From: Centipeda flueggei ATCC 43531
GTDB taxonomy: Bacteria > Bacillota > Negativicutes > Selenomonadales > Selenomonadaceae
Reading direction: 5' to 3'
DNA: 64,000 nucleotides
Assembly: GCF_000160695.1 (NCBI RefSeq)
Contig: NZ_GG694008.1
Location: 26,080 to 90,079 of the forward strand
The position numbers and the translations under genes were made by a program. The notes beneath the pieces were generated by a model. It was given only the letters and a program-made list of their open reading frames with translations. It was not told the DNA's origin and made no database searches. Within the stretch, counting starts at the first letter, position 1. Each line of letters starts with the position of its first letter. This document shows, piece after piece, positions 20,701 through 30,932 of this stretch.

Positions 20701-20846
20701 GTCGGCGGGCCGTCGTAGAACGTGAACGTATCGCAGCCCTCACGCTGGTCAACAGCACGCTGTGCAATATGATTCTCGCGCCAAAAATCCGCAACAGCTT
20801 TCTCGCGCGCAGCAAAATCCAAATTCGTATCTACTTTTTCGTACAA
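17727..20846 (-). CDS. ileS: isoleucyl-tRNA synthetase
   Basis: About 1039 residues, class I synthetase. Catalytic motifs are GRPHIGHV (HIGH) and KMSKSKGN (KMSKS). The editing domain is between them; Cys pairs (CPRCG, CSCGH, CPECGE) fall inside the CP1 region. I choose the TTG at 20846 because GGGAGGG lies 7 bases before it. An in-frame ATG at 20876 lies only 3 bases downstream of the -10 box, too early to be in the mRNA. The gene is monocistronic with its own promoter and terminator. The 5' region is too short for a T-box. Confidence 0.95.
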   Translation of the reverse strand: MYEKVDTNLDFAAREKAVADFWRENHIAQRAVDQREGCDTFTFYDGPPTANGRPHIGHVLTRVIKDMLPRYQSMKGRKVLRKAGWDTHGLPVELEVEKAIGINGKEQIEEYGIEPFIKKCRESVWKYKSMWEQFSDVVGFWADMEHPYITYENDFIESEWWALKEIWKKGLLYQGHKIVPYCPRCGTPLSSHEVAQGYKDVTERSAIVKFKAADEDAYFLAWTTTPWTLPSNLALCVNPNVTYVKLRVCGKVYYLAEALADSVFDGSRGEREELATMKGSELEHRRYEPLYPFATQDVRDKAFFVTCDDYVTTEDGTGIVHMAPAFGEDDNRVCRKYNMPFVQFVNEKGEMTEETDWPGVFVKNADPLILDDLEKSGKLFKAPEFTHSYPHCWRCDTPLIYYARASWFIRMTAVRDALVANNKTVNWIPPSIGEGRFGNWIEHVQDWGISRNRYWGTPLNIWKCSCGHEHAVGSIAELRELQPNCPADIELHRPYIDAITFPCPECGETMHRVPEVIDCWFDSGSMPFAQWHYPFENKELFEKYFPADFISEAVDQTRGWFYSLIAISTLLFDKSPYRNVIVLGHVQDKDGQKMSKSKGNAVDPMDALGRHGADAIRWYFYENSAPWLPNRFHDDAVQEGARKFMGTLWNTYAFYVLYANIDEFDPTKHTLDYDQLSVMDRWVLSRLNTMVRTVDDCLGHYRVTEAAKALQSFVEELSNWYVRRCRSRFWAKGMEQDKENAYLTLYTALVTTVKAAAPMVPFITESIYRNLVCSVDKNAPISVHLADFPTANEAWIDPALEDNMEVVLEVVTLGRAARNAANIKNRQPVGQMYVKAAHELPDFFVKIIEDELNIKEVIFRDDMSDFLAYHVKPNFHVLGPKVGKQMGAVKKALEASDGAAVKDALAGGGSYVLHLPDGDIAVTAEDVEVTVSQRDGYNCQSYGGVTVALSTTLTEALIEEGFVREIISKAQTMRKECGLEVTDHIALDLSGNPRLVEIARRNEAFIREITLADSLSCDAPMGTSKEWNINGEKLTLSIK

Positions 20847-20879
20847 AAGAATCCCTCCCGCAGCATACATAGTCATGCT

Positions 20880-20908
20880 ATTCTAGCACGGGAACGGCGA
20901 TTTTTCAA
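20880..20908 (-). promoter_or_regulatory. promoter for ileS
   Basis: Minus strand TTGAAA (20903-20908), 17-bp spacer, TAGAAT (20880-20885). Transcription would begin near 20873, inside what a longer ORF would call coding, which decides for the TTG start at 20846. Confidence 0.75.
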
Positions 20909-20972
20909 GGAATCCGTGCGTTTATCTGTCCCAAAAGGACAGGCATGCTAAAATCCGCACTTCGTCGCCAAT

Positions 20973-21013
20973 AAAAAAGGAACTGCTGCACAAGTTCATG
21001 CACCAGTTCCTTT
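20973..21013 (-). terminator. terminator after dnaJ
   Basis: AAAGGAACTG pairs with CAGTTCCTTT, with a further inner TGCA stem, and is followed by a T-run on the minus strand. It ends the hrcA-grpE-dnaK-dnaJ operon. Confidence 0.85.
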
Positions 21014-21018
21014 GAAAA

Positions 21019-22167
21019 TCATGTAAACAGATCTTTGAACTTCTCCGTAAAACTCTTCTGCTCCGGATTCACCGCATCGCCGCTCAGCTCCGCGAACTCC
21101 TTGAGGAGCTCCTTCTGCTTCGCCGAGAGTTTCTGCGGTGTCGTAACCTTGACACGGACATGCTCATCGCCGCGTCCCGTGCCGCGCAGACTTGGGATGC
21201 CCTTGCCCTTGACACGCAGCACCGTGCCCGTCTGGATGCCTGCGGGGATCTTAAGATCAACCGCTCCGTCGAGTGTCGGCACCTGCACAACTGCACCGAG
21301 CGATGCCTGCACAAATGTGATCGGGATCTCGATGATGACATCGTTGCCGCGCCGCTGAAACAGCTTATGCGGACGGATGAAGATATAGACGTAGAGATCC
21401 CCGCTCGCGCCGCCGCGCACACCTGCTTCGCCGCCGCCCGTTACACGGACGCGCTGACCGTCGTCTACGCCGCGCGGGATGTTGACCTTGATCGTCTTCG
21501 TCACGCGCTTGCGCCCTGTCCCGCGGCAGTCAGAGCACGGCGTCTTGATGATCTTGCCCTTACCGTGACACTGACTGCACGTACGCGAGGTCATCATGCT
21601 GCCGAACATTGTCCGCTGCATCACCTGCTCCTGCCCGGAGCCATGACACGTCGGACAAGTCTCTGCCGCAGAGCCCTTTGCCGCGCCGGAGCCGCCGCAA
21701 GTCGGGCAGTTCTCCTCACGCGGGATGGAGAGCTCGACCTCCTTGCCGAATGCCGCCTCCTCAAACGAAATCTCCAGATCATAGCGCAGATCAGCCCCGC
21801 GTTCGGGACCCTGTCTGCGTGCACGGCGGCTGCCGCCGCCCATGCCGAACATATCGAAGATGTCGTTCATGTCGAAGCCTTCGAATCCTCCGCCGAAGGG
21901 GCTGCCCCCTCCGGCTCCCGCACCGCCGCGGCGCGGATCGAAGGCATCATGACCAAACTGGTCATACGCCGCCTTCTTCTGCGGATCCTTCAGCACATCG
22001 TACGCCTCGTTGACCTCCTTGAATTTCTCCTCGGCAGTCTTCGGGTCGTCACGGTTGAGATCGGGGTGATACTTGCGCGCGAGTTTCTTGTATGCTTTTT
22101 TGATCTCGTCGTCCGAAGCTCCCTTTTTGAGGCCAAGGACTTCGTAGTAATCGCGTTTCTCGCTCAC
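21019..22167 (-). CDS. dnaJ: chaperone DnaJ
   Basis: A 382-residue type I Hsp40. In order: J domain with HPD in YHPDLN, Gly/Phe-rich region (about 75-110), four zinc repeats ([32 protein letters not shown]) and C-terminal substrate-binding domains. It stimulates the DnaK ATPase and delivers clients. It is the last gene of the heat-shock operon, 9 bp after dnaK. Confidence 0.97.
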   Translation of the reverse strand: MSEKRDYYEVLGLKKGASDDEIKKAYKKLARKYHPDLNRDDPKTAEEKFKEVNEAYDVLKDPQKKAAYDQFGHDAFDPRRGGAGAGGGSPFGGGFEGFDMNDIFDMFGMGGGSRRARRQGPERGADLRYDLEISFEEAAFGKEVELSIPREENCPTCGGSGAAKGSAAETCPTCHGSGQEQVMQRTMFGSMMTSRTCSQCHGKGKIIKTPCSDCRGTGRKRVTKTIKVNIPRGVDDGQRVRVTGGGEAGVRGGASGDLYVYIFIRPHKLFQRRGNDVIIEIPITFVQASLGAVVQVPTLDGAVDLKIPAGIQTGTVLRVKGKGIPSLRGTGRGDEHVRVKVTTPQKLSAKQKELLKEFAELSGDAVNPEQKSFTEKFKDLFT

Positions 22168-22176
22168 GATACCACC

Positions 22177-24042
<1,866 letters not shown>

Positions 24043-24078
24043 GTTATATTCCCCCAAAAATCATAAGATGTTATTTCG

Positions 24079-24648
24079 TTAGTTTCCGGCAACCTGCACC
24101 ATCGCAGGACGAATCACACGTCCTCTCGCCTGGTAGCCCTTCTGGAGCACCTGTGTGATCGTGCCGTCCTCCGCATCCGCATCCTCCACGCGCATCACTG
24201 CCTGATGGAAATTCGGATCGAAGGGCTGCCCCTCTGCCTCGATGGTCTCAAGGCCGTGCTTCTGCATGACCTCACGCAGCTGCGTGTGAATCATCTCGAC
24301 GCCCTTTTGGAACGCCTCGACATCCGTCTGCTCCACGGTGAGTGCCCGCTCAAAGTTATCGAGGAGCGGCAGCAGATCGCTGAGCATATTCTGTGTAATA
24401 ACGGCGGCAAGTTCTTCTTTTTCCTTTGCCGTGCGGCGGCGGAAATTCTCAAAATCCGCCTGCAGGCGCAGGATACGATCGCTCTTTTCCTTCAGCTCCG
24501 CCTCGAGCGCGGCAATTTTATCCGCCTCGGCCAGGGCGCTGTCCTCCTCCCCTGCGGGTGCGTCCGCCGCATCCGTCTCAGTCGCAGCGTCCGCAGCAGT
24601 CTCAGGCTGCTCCTCTGCGGTATCCTGCACCTTCTCTTCTTTCTGCAA
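24079..24648 (-). CDS. grpE: nucleotide exchange factor GrpE
   Basis: About 189 residues. An acidic, low-complexity N-terminus (Glu/Ala-rich) is followed by the long coiled coil (LQADFENFRRRTAKEKEEL) and the C-terminal beta domain ending in GYQARGRVIRPAMVQV. It releases ADP from DnaK. TTG 24648 is chosen because GGTAGGAGAGG lies upstream at the hrcA stop; a GTG at 24669 would overlap hrcA. Confidence 0.93.
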   Translation of the reverse strand: MQKEEKVQDTAEEQPETAADAATETDAADAPAGEEDSALAEADKIAALEAELKEKSDRILRLQADFENFRRRTAKEKEELAAVITQNMLSDLLPLLDNFERALTVEQTDVEAFQKGVEMIHTQLREVMQKHGLETIEAEGQPFDPNFHQAVMRVEDADAEDGTITQVLQKGYQARGRVIRPAMVQVAGN

Positions 24649-24662
24649 GCCGTTCACCTCTC

Positions 24663-25697
24663 CTACCACTTTAATTGATAGATCATTTCTGTCAAATTCG
24701 TATTGACATAGTCAAGGATGCGCATTGCTTTCGCATACTCCATCCGCGTCGGGCCGAGTACGGCGATCGTTCCGAGCAGCTTTCCGTCAACGTGGTACGT
24801 TGCTGTAATAAAGCTGCTGTCCCAAAACGTACTGCTCTCGTTCTCGCGCCCGATTGTGACCGTCAGTCCCTCTCCCGCATGCGTATGCAGGATATCCTTT
24901 ACAAGATCCTCGCGCTCGAGGACGAGCAGCATCGCGCGTACGCGATCAAGATCCTGGAACTCTGGATTACTGAGGAGCTGCGCTGTTCCGCCAAGGTAGA
25001 GACGACCATCCTCACGTCCTTCGAGCGCACGGTGCATCACCTCCACCGCCGCGACGAAAATCGACTCATCGCCGATCGCATCGCGGATGCGGCGCATGTC
25101 CTGCTTTGTCACGGCACGGAGTGCCTTGCCTGAGAGCGTCTGATTCACCGCACCCGCCATACGCTGGAAGTCCGTGAACGTTGCACCGTCGGGAATCTCG
25201 ACGATACGGTTTTCAACGAACCCTGCATCCGTCATGAGGACGGCAATCGCGTGACCGAGGTCAAGCGGCAGGAACTGCAGCATACGGAACGTGGACTGTG
25301 CGGCCTGCGGGGCAAGCACGAGCGACACGTTATGTGTCACATCGGCGATGAGGCGTGCTGTTTCCTGGAACACCTCATCCATGCGCCGCACATGCCCCTT
25401 GTACCAGTCATGAATCTTTGTCCTCTCGGCGTCCGTCACCGGAGCGATGGGCTGCAGCCCGTCGACATAGAAGCGATAACCCTTCGACGATGGAATACGC
25501 CCGGCAGATGTGTGCGGATGTTCCAGATAGCCGAGCATCTCCAGATCTGCCATTTCGTTGCGGATGGTGGCAGGGCTGATGCCGAGATTGTACTTTTGTG
25601 CAAGCGTTCGAGATCCGACCGGCTCCGCCGATGCGATGTAGTCATCGACGACCGCCCATAGGATTTGGCTCTTGCGCTCGTCCAGATCGTTCGACAT
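24663..25697 (-). CDS. hrcA: heat-inducible transcription repressor HrcA
   Basis: A 344-residue repressor with an N-terminal winged helix (VGSRTLAQKYNLGISPATIRNE is cut across residues about 27-48) and a GAF-like dimerisation part. It binds the CIRCE element found 24 bp upstream of its own ATG and so represses the whole operon at normal temperature. GAAAGGAGAGG precedes the start. Confidence 0.95.
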   Translation of the reverse strand: MSNDLDERKSQILWAVVDDYIASAEPVGSRTLAQKYNLGISPATIRNEMADLEMLGYLEHPHTSAGRIPSSKGYRFYVDGLQPIAPVTDAERTKIHDWYKGHVRRMDEVFQETARLIADVTHNVSLVLAPQAAQSTFRMLQFLPLDLGHAIAVLMTDAGFVENRIVEIPDGATFTDFQRMAGAVNQTLSGKALRAVTKQDMRRIRDAIGDESIFVAAVEVMHRALEGREDGRLYLGGTAQLLSNPEFQDLDRVRAMLLVLEREDLVKDILHTHAGEGLTVTIGRENESSTFWDSSFITATYHVDGKLLGTIAVLGPTRMEYAKAMRILDYVNTNLTEMIYQLKW

Positions 25698-25720
25698 TCA
25701 CCCCTCTCCTTTCAATTCTG

Positions 25721-25747
25721 TTAGCACTCTATTGGTCTGAGTGCTAA
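25721..25747. promoter_or_regulatory. CIRCE operator (HrcA binding site)
   Basis: TTAGCACTC, 9 bases, GAGTGCTAA: a perfect match to the 9-9-9 CIRCE consensus, between the promoter and the hrcA ATG. It is the only copy I see in the window. Confidence 0.97.
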
Positions 25748-25762
25748 TCAAAATCTATAAAG

Positions 25763-25791
25763 AATATACAGCGTAAAAAACAAAAAGTCAA
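25763..25791 (-). promoter_or_regulatory. promoter of the hrcA-grpE-dnaK-dnaJ operon
   Basis: Minus strand TTGACT (25786-25791), 17-bp spacer, TATATT (25763-25768). CIRCE lies at about the transcription start. Confidence 0.8.
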
Positions 25792-25966
25792 GTATAAAAT
25801 GACAAAAAGTCAAAGTTTTTTTGATGATTTATTGCAAAAGGGAAGTGAGAGAAACAGTATCGTACGGATATGGCTGGCTGAGAAAGAAATACAGTGCGTG
25901 AAAGATCGGCAGACGCTGACCGGCACGAAAAAAGGAAAGACACAGGAAAATGGTGAAAAGAACGCA
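25792..25966. other. intergenic region without a visible gene
   Basis: Part of the 330-bp gap between hrcA and upp. Upstream of the hrcA promoter I see only A/T-rich and purine-rich sequence with no ribosome-binding site and no convincing ORF. Open frames here have no family resemblance. Confidence 0.5.
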
Positions 25967-26013
25967 TAAAAAGAGCTGCTGCATAAGGTGATCTCCCTGA
26001 TACAGCAGCTCTT
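25967..26013 (-). terminator. terminator after upp
   Basis: AAGAGCTGCTG pairs with CAGCAGCTCTT around a 21-base loop; a T-run follows on the minus strand. It ends rpiB-glyA-upp. Confidence 0.75.
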
Positions 26014-26029
26014 GAGAAAAAGTGATATC

Positions 26030-26686
26030 TCAGAGTGTGCCAAAGATACGGTCGCCCGCATCGCCGAGCCCCGGTACGATGTAGCCGTGCTCGTTGAGGC
26101 AGTCGTCCACTGCCGCGACGTAGATCGGTACGTCGGGGTGGTCTGCCGCTACGCGACGAATGCCCTCGGGTGCGGAGACAAGGCACATGAGGATGATGCT
26201 GCGCGCACCCTTGTCCTTGAGCATGGTAAGCGCTGCTGACGCACTGCCGCCCGTGGCGAGCATGGGATCGGGCACAATGAGGGTACGATCCTCGATGCCG
26301 CGCGGGAGCTTTGCATAGTACTCGACGGGGGCAAGTGTCTCGGGGTCGCGATAGAGCCCGATGTGTCCGACGCGCGCCGCGGGAATGAGGTTCAGGATGC
26401 CGTCGAGCATCCCGAGCCCTGCACGCAGGATCGGGACAATGCCGAGTTTCTTGCCCGCAAGCATTTTCGCATGGCAGTGTGCGACGGGGGTCTCGATCTC
26501 CACATCGCGCAGGGGGAAGTCGCGCGTGATCTCGTATGCCATGAGCATAGCGATCTCCGAGAGCAGCTCGCGGAATTCCTTTGTCCCTGTCTCCCTGCGG
26601 CGCATGATGGTCAGTTTGTGCTGGATGAGCGGGTGATCGACAAGATGGAGTGTCGGTATGTCGGACGGACGGAATGTGTCAGCCAT
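26030..26686 (-). CDS. upp: uracil phosphoribosyltransferase
   Basis: About 218 residues. It makes UMP from uracil and PRPP. The PRPP loop is [19 protein letters not shown] and the uracil-binding end is [17 protein letters not shown] start at ATG 26686 behind GGAAAGGAAG; a TTG at 26704 is upstream of this site. It is last in rpiB-glyA-upp, as seen in Firmicutes. Confidence 0.95.
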   Translation of the reverse strand: MADTFRPSDIPTLHLVDHPLIQHKLTIMRRRETGTKEFRELLSEIAMLMAYEITRDFPLRDVEIETPVAHCHAKMLAGKKLGIVPILRAGLGMLDGILNLIPAARVGHIGLYRDPETLAPVEYYAKLPRGIEDRTLIVPDPMLATGGSASAALTMLKDKGARSIILMCLVSAPEGIRRVAADHPDVPIYVAAVDDCLNEHGYIVPGLGDAGDRIFGTL

Positions 26687-26719
26687 GGGATGCTTCCTTT
26701 CCAAGGGGAGGAATGGGCC

Positions 26720-27982
26720 TCAGTTCTCCCCAAGATGTTCATAGAGCGGATATTTTCTGCAGAGCGCATCGACGCGGCGGCATGCCTCTGCGCGGCGGCT
26801 CTCGTCCGTCGGCGCATCGAGGACGTGTGCAATGATGCGTGCGACCTCACGCATGTCCTCCTCGCGGAAGCCGCGCGTAGTGAGCGCGGGCGAGCCGAGA
26901 CGGATGCCGCTCGTGACGAATGGGCTGCGCGGCTCGAACGGAATGGTGTTGCGGTTCGATGTGATATTGACCTCGTCGAGGAGGGTCTGCGCATCCTTGC
27001 CCGTGATGTCCTTGTTCGTGAGGTCAACAAGCATAACATGCGTGTCCGTACCGCCCGACACGATGCGGTAGCCGAGCTTTGTGAGTTCGTCGGCGAGCGC
27101 TGAGGCATTCTTTACGACCTGTGCGCCGTACTCCTTGAACGAGGGCTGCAGTGCCTCGCCGAGCGCGACTGCCTTTGCCGCGATGACGTGCATCAAAGGC
27201 CCGCCCTGGATGCCGGGGAATACTGCCTTGTTGATCTTTTTCCCGAGCTCCTCGTCGCGTCCGAGAATGAGGCCGCCACGCGGGCCGCGCAGGGTTTTGT
27301 GCGTGGTCGAGGTCACGATATCGGCGCAGGGGACGGGGCTGGGGTGTTGTCCCGCGGCAACGAGTCCCGCGATGTGGGCCATGTCAACCATGAAGATGGC
27401 ATCGATGCTTTTGGCGATGGCGGCGATGCGCTCAAAGTCGATGATGCGCGCATACGCCGATGCACCCGCAATGATCATACGCGGATGATGCTCGGCGGCG
27501 AGTTTTTCGAGGGCGTCGTAGTCGATGCGCTCGGTCTCACGGTCGACTCCGTAGGGGATGACTTTGTAGTAGCTGCCGGAGATGTTGACGGGGCTGCCGT
27601 GCGTGAGGTGTCCGCCGTCCGTGAGATTCATGCCGAGGATGGTGTCGCCCGGCTGCAGGAGCGCGAAGAATACCGCCATATTCGCCTGTGCGCCCGAGTG
27701 GGGCTGAACGTTCGCCCACGCCGCACCGAAAAGTTTCTTCGCACGGTCAATGGCAAGCTGCTCCGCAACATCGACATACTCACAGCCGCCGTAGTAACGC
27801 TTTCCTGGATAGCCCTCGGCGTACTTGTTTGTGAGAACACTCCCCTGCGCCTCCATGACGGCACGGCTGACGATGTTCTCCGAAGCAATGAGCTCGAGTT
27901 TCGTCCGCTGGCGGTTCAGCTCGTGATCGATCGCCTTTGCAATCTGCGGGTCTGCCTGGTTCAGCGCATCCATAATGCTCAT
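26720..27982 (-). CDS. glyA: serine hydroxymethyltransferase
   Basis: A 420-residue PLP enzyme interconverting serine and glycine with tetrahydrofolate. The PLP lysine is in [15 protein letters not shown], and the N-terminus ends in LIASENIVS, both family signatures. AAGGGAG precedes the ATG. Located 12 bp after rpiB and before upp. Confidence 0.96.
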   Translation of the reverse strand: MSIMDALNQADPQIAKAIDHELNRQRTKLELIASENIVSRAVMEAQGSVLTNKYAEGYPGKRYYGGCEYVDVAEQLAIDRAKKLFGAAWANVQPHSGAQANMAVFFALLQPGDTILGMNLTDGGHLTHGSPVNISGSYYKVIPYGVDRETERIDYDALEKLAAEHHPRMIIAGASAYARIIDFERIAAIAKSIDAIFMVDMAHIAGLVAAGQHPSPVPCADIVTSTTHKTLRGPRGGLILGRDEELGKKINKAVFPGIQGGPLMHVIAAKAVALGEALQPSFKEYGAQVVKNASALADELTKLGYRIVSGGTDTHVMLVDLTNKDITGKDAQTLLDEVNITSNRNTIPFEPRSPFVTSGIRLGSPALTTRGFREEDMREVARIIAHVLDAPTDESRRAEACRRVDALCRKYPLYEHLGEN

Positions 27983-27994
27983 CTGTGTTCTCCC

Positions 27995-28447
27995 TTACCT
28001 GTCTTTTTTCTGCTCGAGTGCCATGATTTTATCGACACGGCGTGCATGGCGGCCGCCCTCGAACGCAGTGCGTATCCATGCGCGCACGATCTCTCCCGCA
28101 GGGCCGATACCTGTCACGCGCCCCCCCATGGCAAGGACGTTCGCGTCGTTGTGCTTGCGCGACATGATCGCCGAATAGACGTCGGTACAGAGTGCGGCGC
28201 GGATGCCGTTGATCTTGTTTGCCGCGATGGAGATGCCGATTCCCGTGCCGCAGAGGACAATGCCGCGATCCGCCTTGCCGGAAACAATGTCAGCGCAGAC
28301 TTTCTCCGCGATGTCGGGATAGTCCACCGACTCTTTGCCAAAGGTGCCGACATCCGTCACCTGGATGTCACTGAATTCGTGAAGCACCATCTTGACTTCT
28401 TCTTTGAGATCCACGGCTCCATGATCGCTGCCAATCGTAATGTTCAT
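27995..28447 (-). CDS. rpiB: ribose 5-phosphate isomerase B
   Basis: 150 residues, starting MNITIGSDHGAVDLKEEV with the sugar-phosphate isomerase (RpiB/LacAB) fold. The active-site Cys66 lies in VLCGTGIGISIAANK. It interconverts ribose 5-phosphate and ribulose 5-phosphate. GGAGGAG precedes the ATG at 28447. The frame stays open far upstream, but that part is antisense to nothing useful and overlaps the permease gene in another frame. Confidence 0.94.
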   Translation of the reverse strand: MNITIGSDHGAVDLKEEVKMVLHEFSDIQVTDVGTFGKESVDYPDIAEKVCADIVSGKADRGIVLCGTGIGISIAANKINGIRAALCTDVYSAIMSRKHNDANVLAMGGRVTGIGPAGEIVRAWIRTAFEGGRHARRVDKIMALEQKKDR

Positions 28448-28512
28448 GAGCTCCTCCTTCTCTGCATGTATATTCGTCCTTATCTTAACACAATTCAATG
28501 AAAAAAAACAGA

Positions 28513-29355
28513 TCATCGCTGCGCGTGTGCACGGAGGGCGAGCGAGAGGAAGAAGATGAGGGCAGCGGCAGCGACGATTGCCGCGCCTGCCGCGATACCG
28601 AGGTAGTAAGCGGAGAAGAGTCCGACGATGCCCGCGGTGAGCGCAGTGAGGACAGCGATGAGGTGGTACTCCTTGACACTGCGTGCCACATTGCGTGCCG
28701 CTGCCCCCGGCAGAACGAGGAGTGCGTTGATGATGAGGATGCCGACCCACTGGATGCTGACGGCGACGACGACGGCGAGCAGTGCGGCAAACGCCGCCTC
28801 GATGCGCACGACGGAGATGCCTCTGCTGTGTGCAAGCGACGGGTTGACAGAAAGCAGAAGCAGATGGTTGAACAGGAGTGCCCAGATCAGTACGACGAGA
28901 ACATCGACGGCAAGCAGCCCTATAAGATCGGCCGGGGTGATGCTCAGTATGTCGCCGATGAGAAGTGGGGAAAACTTTGAAAAACCGCCGCCCCGACTCA
29001 TGACCATGAGTCCAACAGCGATGGCGGTCGAGGAAAACACGCCGATAACGGTGTCTGCCGATGCGGCTGTCCGATACTTGATGTATGTGATGAGCAGAGC
29101 GAAGGCGATCGAGAAGATGATGAGCGCGGTGAGCGGTGAAACGATGCCGATGAGTGCGCCGACGGCAATGCCTGTAAATGCGCCGTGTCCGAGGGAGTCC
29201 GAGAAGAACGCCATGCGGCTCGAGACGACCATGGTCGAGAGAAGCCCAAAGAGAGGCGTCATGAGGAGGACGGCGAGGAGAGCGTTTTTCATAAAGGTGT
29301 ACTCTGTCCACGAAAATGGCAGAAGCGTATCCATGATGTGGTAGATCAGTTCCAT
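28513..29355 (-). CDS. metal ABC transporter permease (ZnuB/MntB type)
   Basis: A 280-residue integral membrane protein of the ABC-3 family with about eight hydrophobic segments. The stretch FFSDSLGHGAFTGIAVGALIG is the family's cytoplasmic coupling region. It should form the pore for Zn2+, Mn2+ or Fe2+ import. It overlaps its ATPase gene by 10 bp. No periplasmic binding protein gene is next to it, so the metal is not resolved. Confidence 0.9.
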   Translation of the reverse strand: MELIYHIMDTLLPFSWTEYTFMKNALLAVLLMTPLFGLLSTMVVSSRMAFFSDSLGHGAFTGIAVGALIGIVSPLTALIIFSIAFALLITYIKYRTAASADTVIGVFSSTAIAVGLMVMSRGGGFSKFSPLLIGDILSITPADLIGLLAVDVLVVLIWALLFNHLLLLSVNPSLAHSRGISVVRIEAAFAALLAVVVAVSIQWVGILIINALLVLPGAAARNVARSVKEYHLIAVLTALTAGIVGLFSAYYLGIAAGAAIVAAAALIFFLSLALRAHAQR

Positions 29356-30173
29356 TCCGTCTCCTCCTCTCCTTCGCCGTGCTCTTCCGTCGGTGCGCGC
29401 AGGCGGCTGAGGTCGGGCAGAATGCCGAAGATCTCCTCCATTGCAGGAGAGCGGTAGACCGTCTCAGGGGTTCCTGCTGCGGCGACACCGTGGTTCATCA
29501 GGATGACTTTGTCCGCGTGGCGCGCAGCCATACCAAGGTCGTGCGAGATGAGGAGGATCGCCAGATCCTCCTTGGCGCGCAGTTCTGCGACGATCTCGTA
29601 AAAGAGCGCAAGCCCGCGCTGATCGACACCAGAGACGGGTTCATCGAGGAGGAGAAGGTTGGGAATAGGGTCAAGTGCAAGTGCAAGGAGAACACGCTGG
29701 AGCTCTCCACCCGAGAGTGCGCCGAGGCGGCGGTCGATGAGGTGCTCCACGTGCACACGGGCAAGACTTTCCGTCGCACGCGCACGATAGGGACGCGCCG
29801 AACAGATCCAGACAGGACGCGGTGTAATGCACGCCATGAAGAGATCCATGACCGTGGTCGGCGCACTCACATCGAGGCGAAGGTACTGCGGCACGTAGCC
29901 GATGACGGGACGCTCTGTATGACGCCCCTCGCCATCCACAAAGCGGATATGTCCTGTGTGCGGCACCTCGCCGAGAATGGCGCGCAGGAGTGTCGATTTT
30001 CCTGCACCATTTGGTCCGATGATGGCAGTGAGTTCGCCGCAGTGAAAGTGCAGATTGACATGTGAAAAGACATTGAACGTTCCGTAAGAGACGCCAAAGT
30101 CCTCGACGCGCGTGCAGCAGAAGTGTGCGCAGCCTTCTGCTGCGCCGCTGTGATGAAAGATATGCCTGAGCAT
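29346..30173 (-). CDS. metal ABC transporter ATP-binding protein (ZnuC type)
   Basis: 275 residues. Walker A is GPNGAGKST, the signature is LSGGELQRV, Walker B is LLLLDEPVSGVD, and the H-loop is LLISHD. An unusual N-terminal extension before the ATPase core is rich in possible metal ligands (HHSGAAEGCAHFCC, residues 7-20). An acidic C-terminal tail (EEHGEGEEETE) is also present. AGAGG precedes the ATG. It pairs with the ABC-3 permease. Confidence 0.9.
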   Translation of the reverse strand: MLRHIFHHSGAAEGCAHFCCTRVEDFGVSYGTFNVFSHVNLHFHCGELTAIIGPNGAGKSTLLRAILGEVPHTGHIRFVDGEGRHTERPVIGYVPQYLRLDVSAPTTVMDLFMACITPRPVWICSARPYRARATESLARVHVEHLIDRRLGALSGGELQRVLLALALDPIPNLLLLDEPVSGVDQRGLALFYEIVAELRAKEDLAILLISHDLGMAARHADKVILMNHGVAAAGTPETVYRSPAMEEIFGILPDLSRLRAPTEEHGEGEEETEWN

Positions 30174-30194
30174 GATGGTCCTCTGATTTGATTC

Positions 30195-30932
30195 CTAATC
30201 CGTCAGCCGGCGGAATTTCCATGTGCCGGCGACAATGCCGAAGATGGCGTAGAGTGCGATAACGCCAAGTGAAATGACAGAATAGTCCCCCGCTGTCCCA
30301 AGACTGCGCAGGAGATGACTCGTATGAGTCAACGGCAGAATCTCCACGAAACAGCGCACAGTCCCCGGCAGTGCCGCCGTGGAGAAGAACGTCCCGCAAA
30401 GAAAGGACATGGGCAGGAGGACGTAAAGATTAACCTGGCTCATCTCCTCATAGGTAGAGATATACATCGCCGCCAGAAATCCGATCTCGGCAAAGATCAT
30501 GCAGTTCATGGTCAGTACAAGCAGGAAAAGCGGCGTAATGGCAAAATGTGCGCCAAAGAGATCGCTGAGCACGATGATGATGGCGGAGGAGATGAGGCCG
30601 CGCAGTACCGCACCCGCGACCTTGCCGATGACGAAAGCATCCGGACGGATCGGTGCAATGAGATACTCCTCAAGGCTCTTATGGTAGATGCGTTCCGCAT
30701 GCACTGAAATGATGCTGTTAAAGCTGATGTTCATGGAGTTCATCGCCAGAAGGCCCGGGACAAAGAAGTCCATGTACGAACTGCCGCCAACATCGATACT
30801 CCGTCCCAGCCCCCACCCAAAGGCAATAAGAAACATGAGCGGTGAGATCATACGGCTCAGGATATATTTTTTCAGGCGGCGGCGCAGGACGATCCAGTCG
30901 CGCCAGAATACCGTCCATATATCGCCAAGCAT
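30195..30932 (-). CDS. ABC-2 type exporter permease
   Basis: About 245 residues with six hydrophobic segments and a C-terminal ABC-2 signature region (LYVLLPMSFLCGTFFSTAAL). It resembles permeases of daunorubicin/NodJ-type exporters. The start at ATG 30932 overlaps the ATPase stop by one base (TGATG), so both are translated together. The longer open frame up to 31094 lies inside the ATPase gene. Substrate unknown. Confidence 0.88.
   Translation of the reverse strand: MLGDIWTVFWRDWIVLRRRLKKYILSRMISPLMFLIAFGWGLGRSIDVGGSSYMDFFVPGLLAMNSMNISFNSIISVHAERIYHKSLEEYLIAPIRPDAFVIGKVAGAVLRGLISSAIIIVLSDLFGAHFAITPLFLLVLTMNCMIFAEIGFLAAMYISTYEEMSQVNLYVLLPMSFLCGTFFSTAALPGTVRCFVEILPLTHTSHLLRSLGTAGDYSVISLGVIALYAIFGIVAGTWKFRRLTD

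Noticed and set aside
19251-20951. Plus-strand open frame of 566 codons
   Set aside because: Antisense to ileS; GC-rich codon use opens this frame by chance.
20877-21018. T-box riboswitch before ileS
   Set aside because: Only about 25 nt separate the predicted transcription start from the TTG; the hairpin there is the dnaJ terminator.
28448-29488. Long upstream part of the frame that contains rpiB
   Set aside because: Only the last 150 codons are RpiB, with a good start at 28447; the rest overlaps the permease gene in another frame and is very rich in Arg and His.
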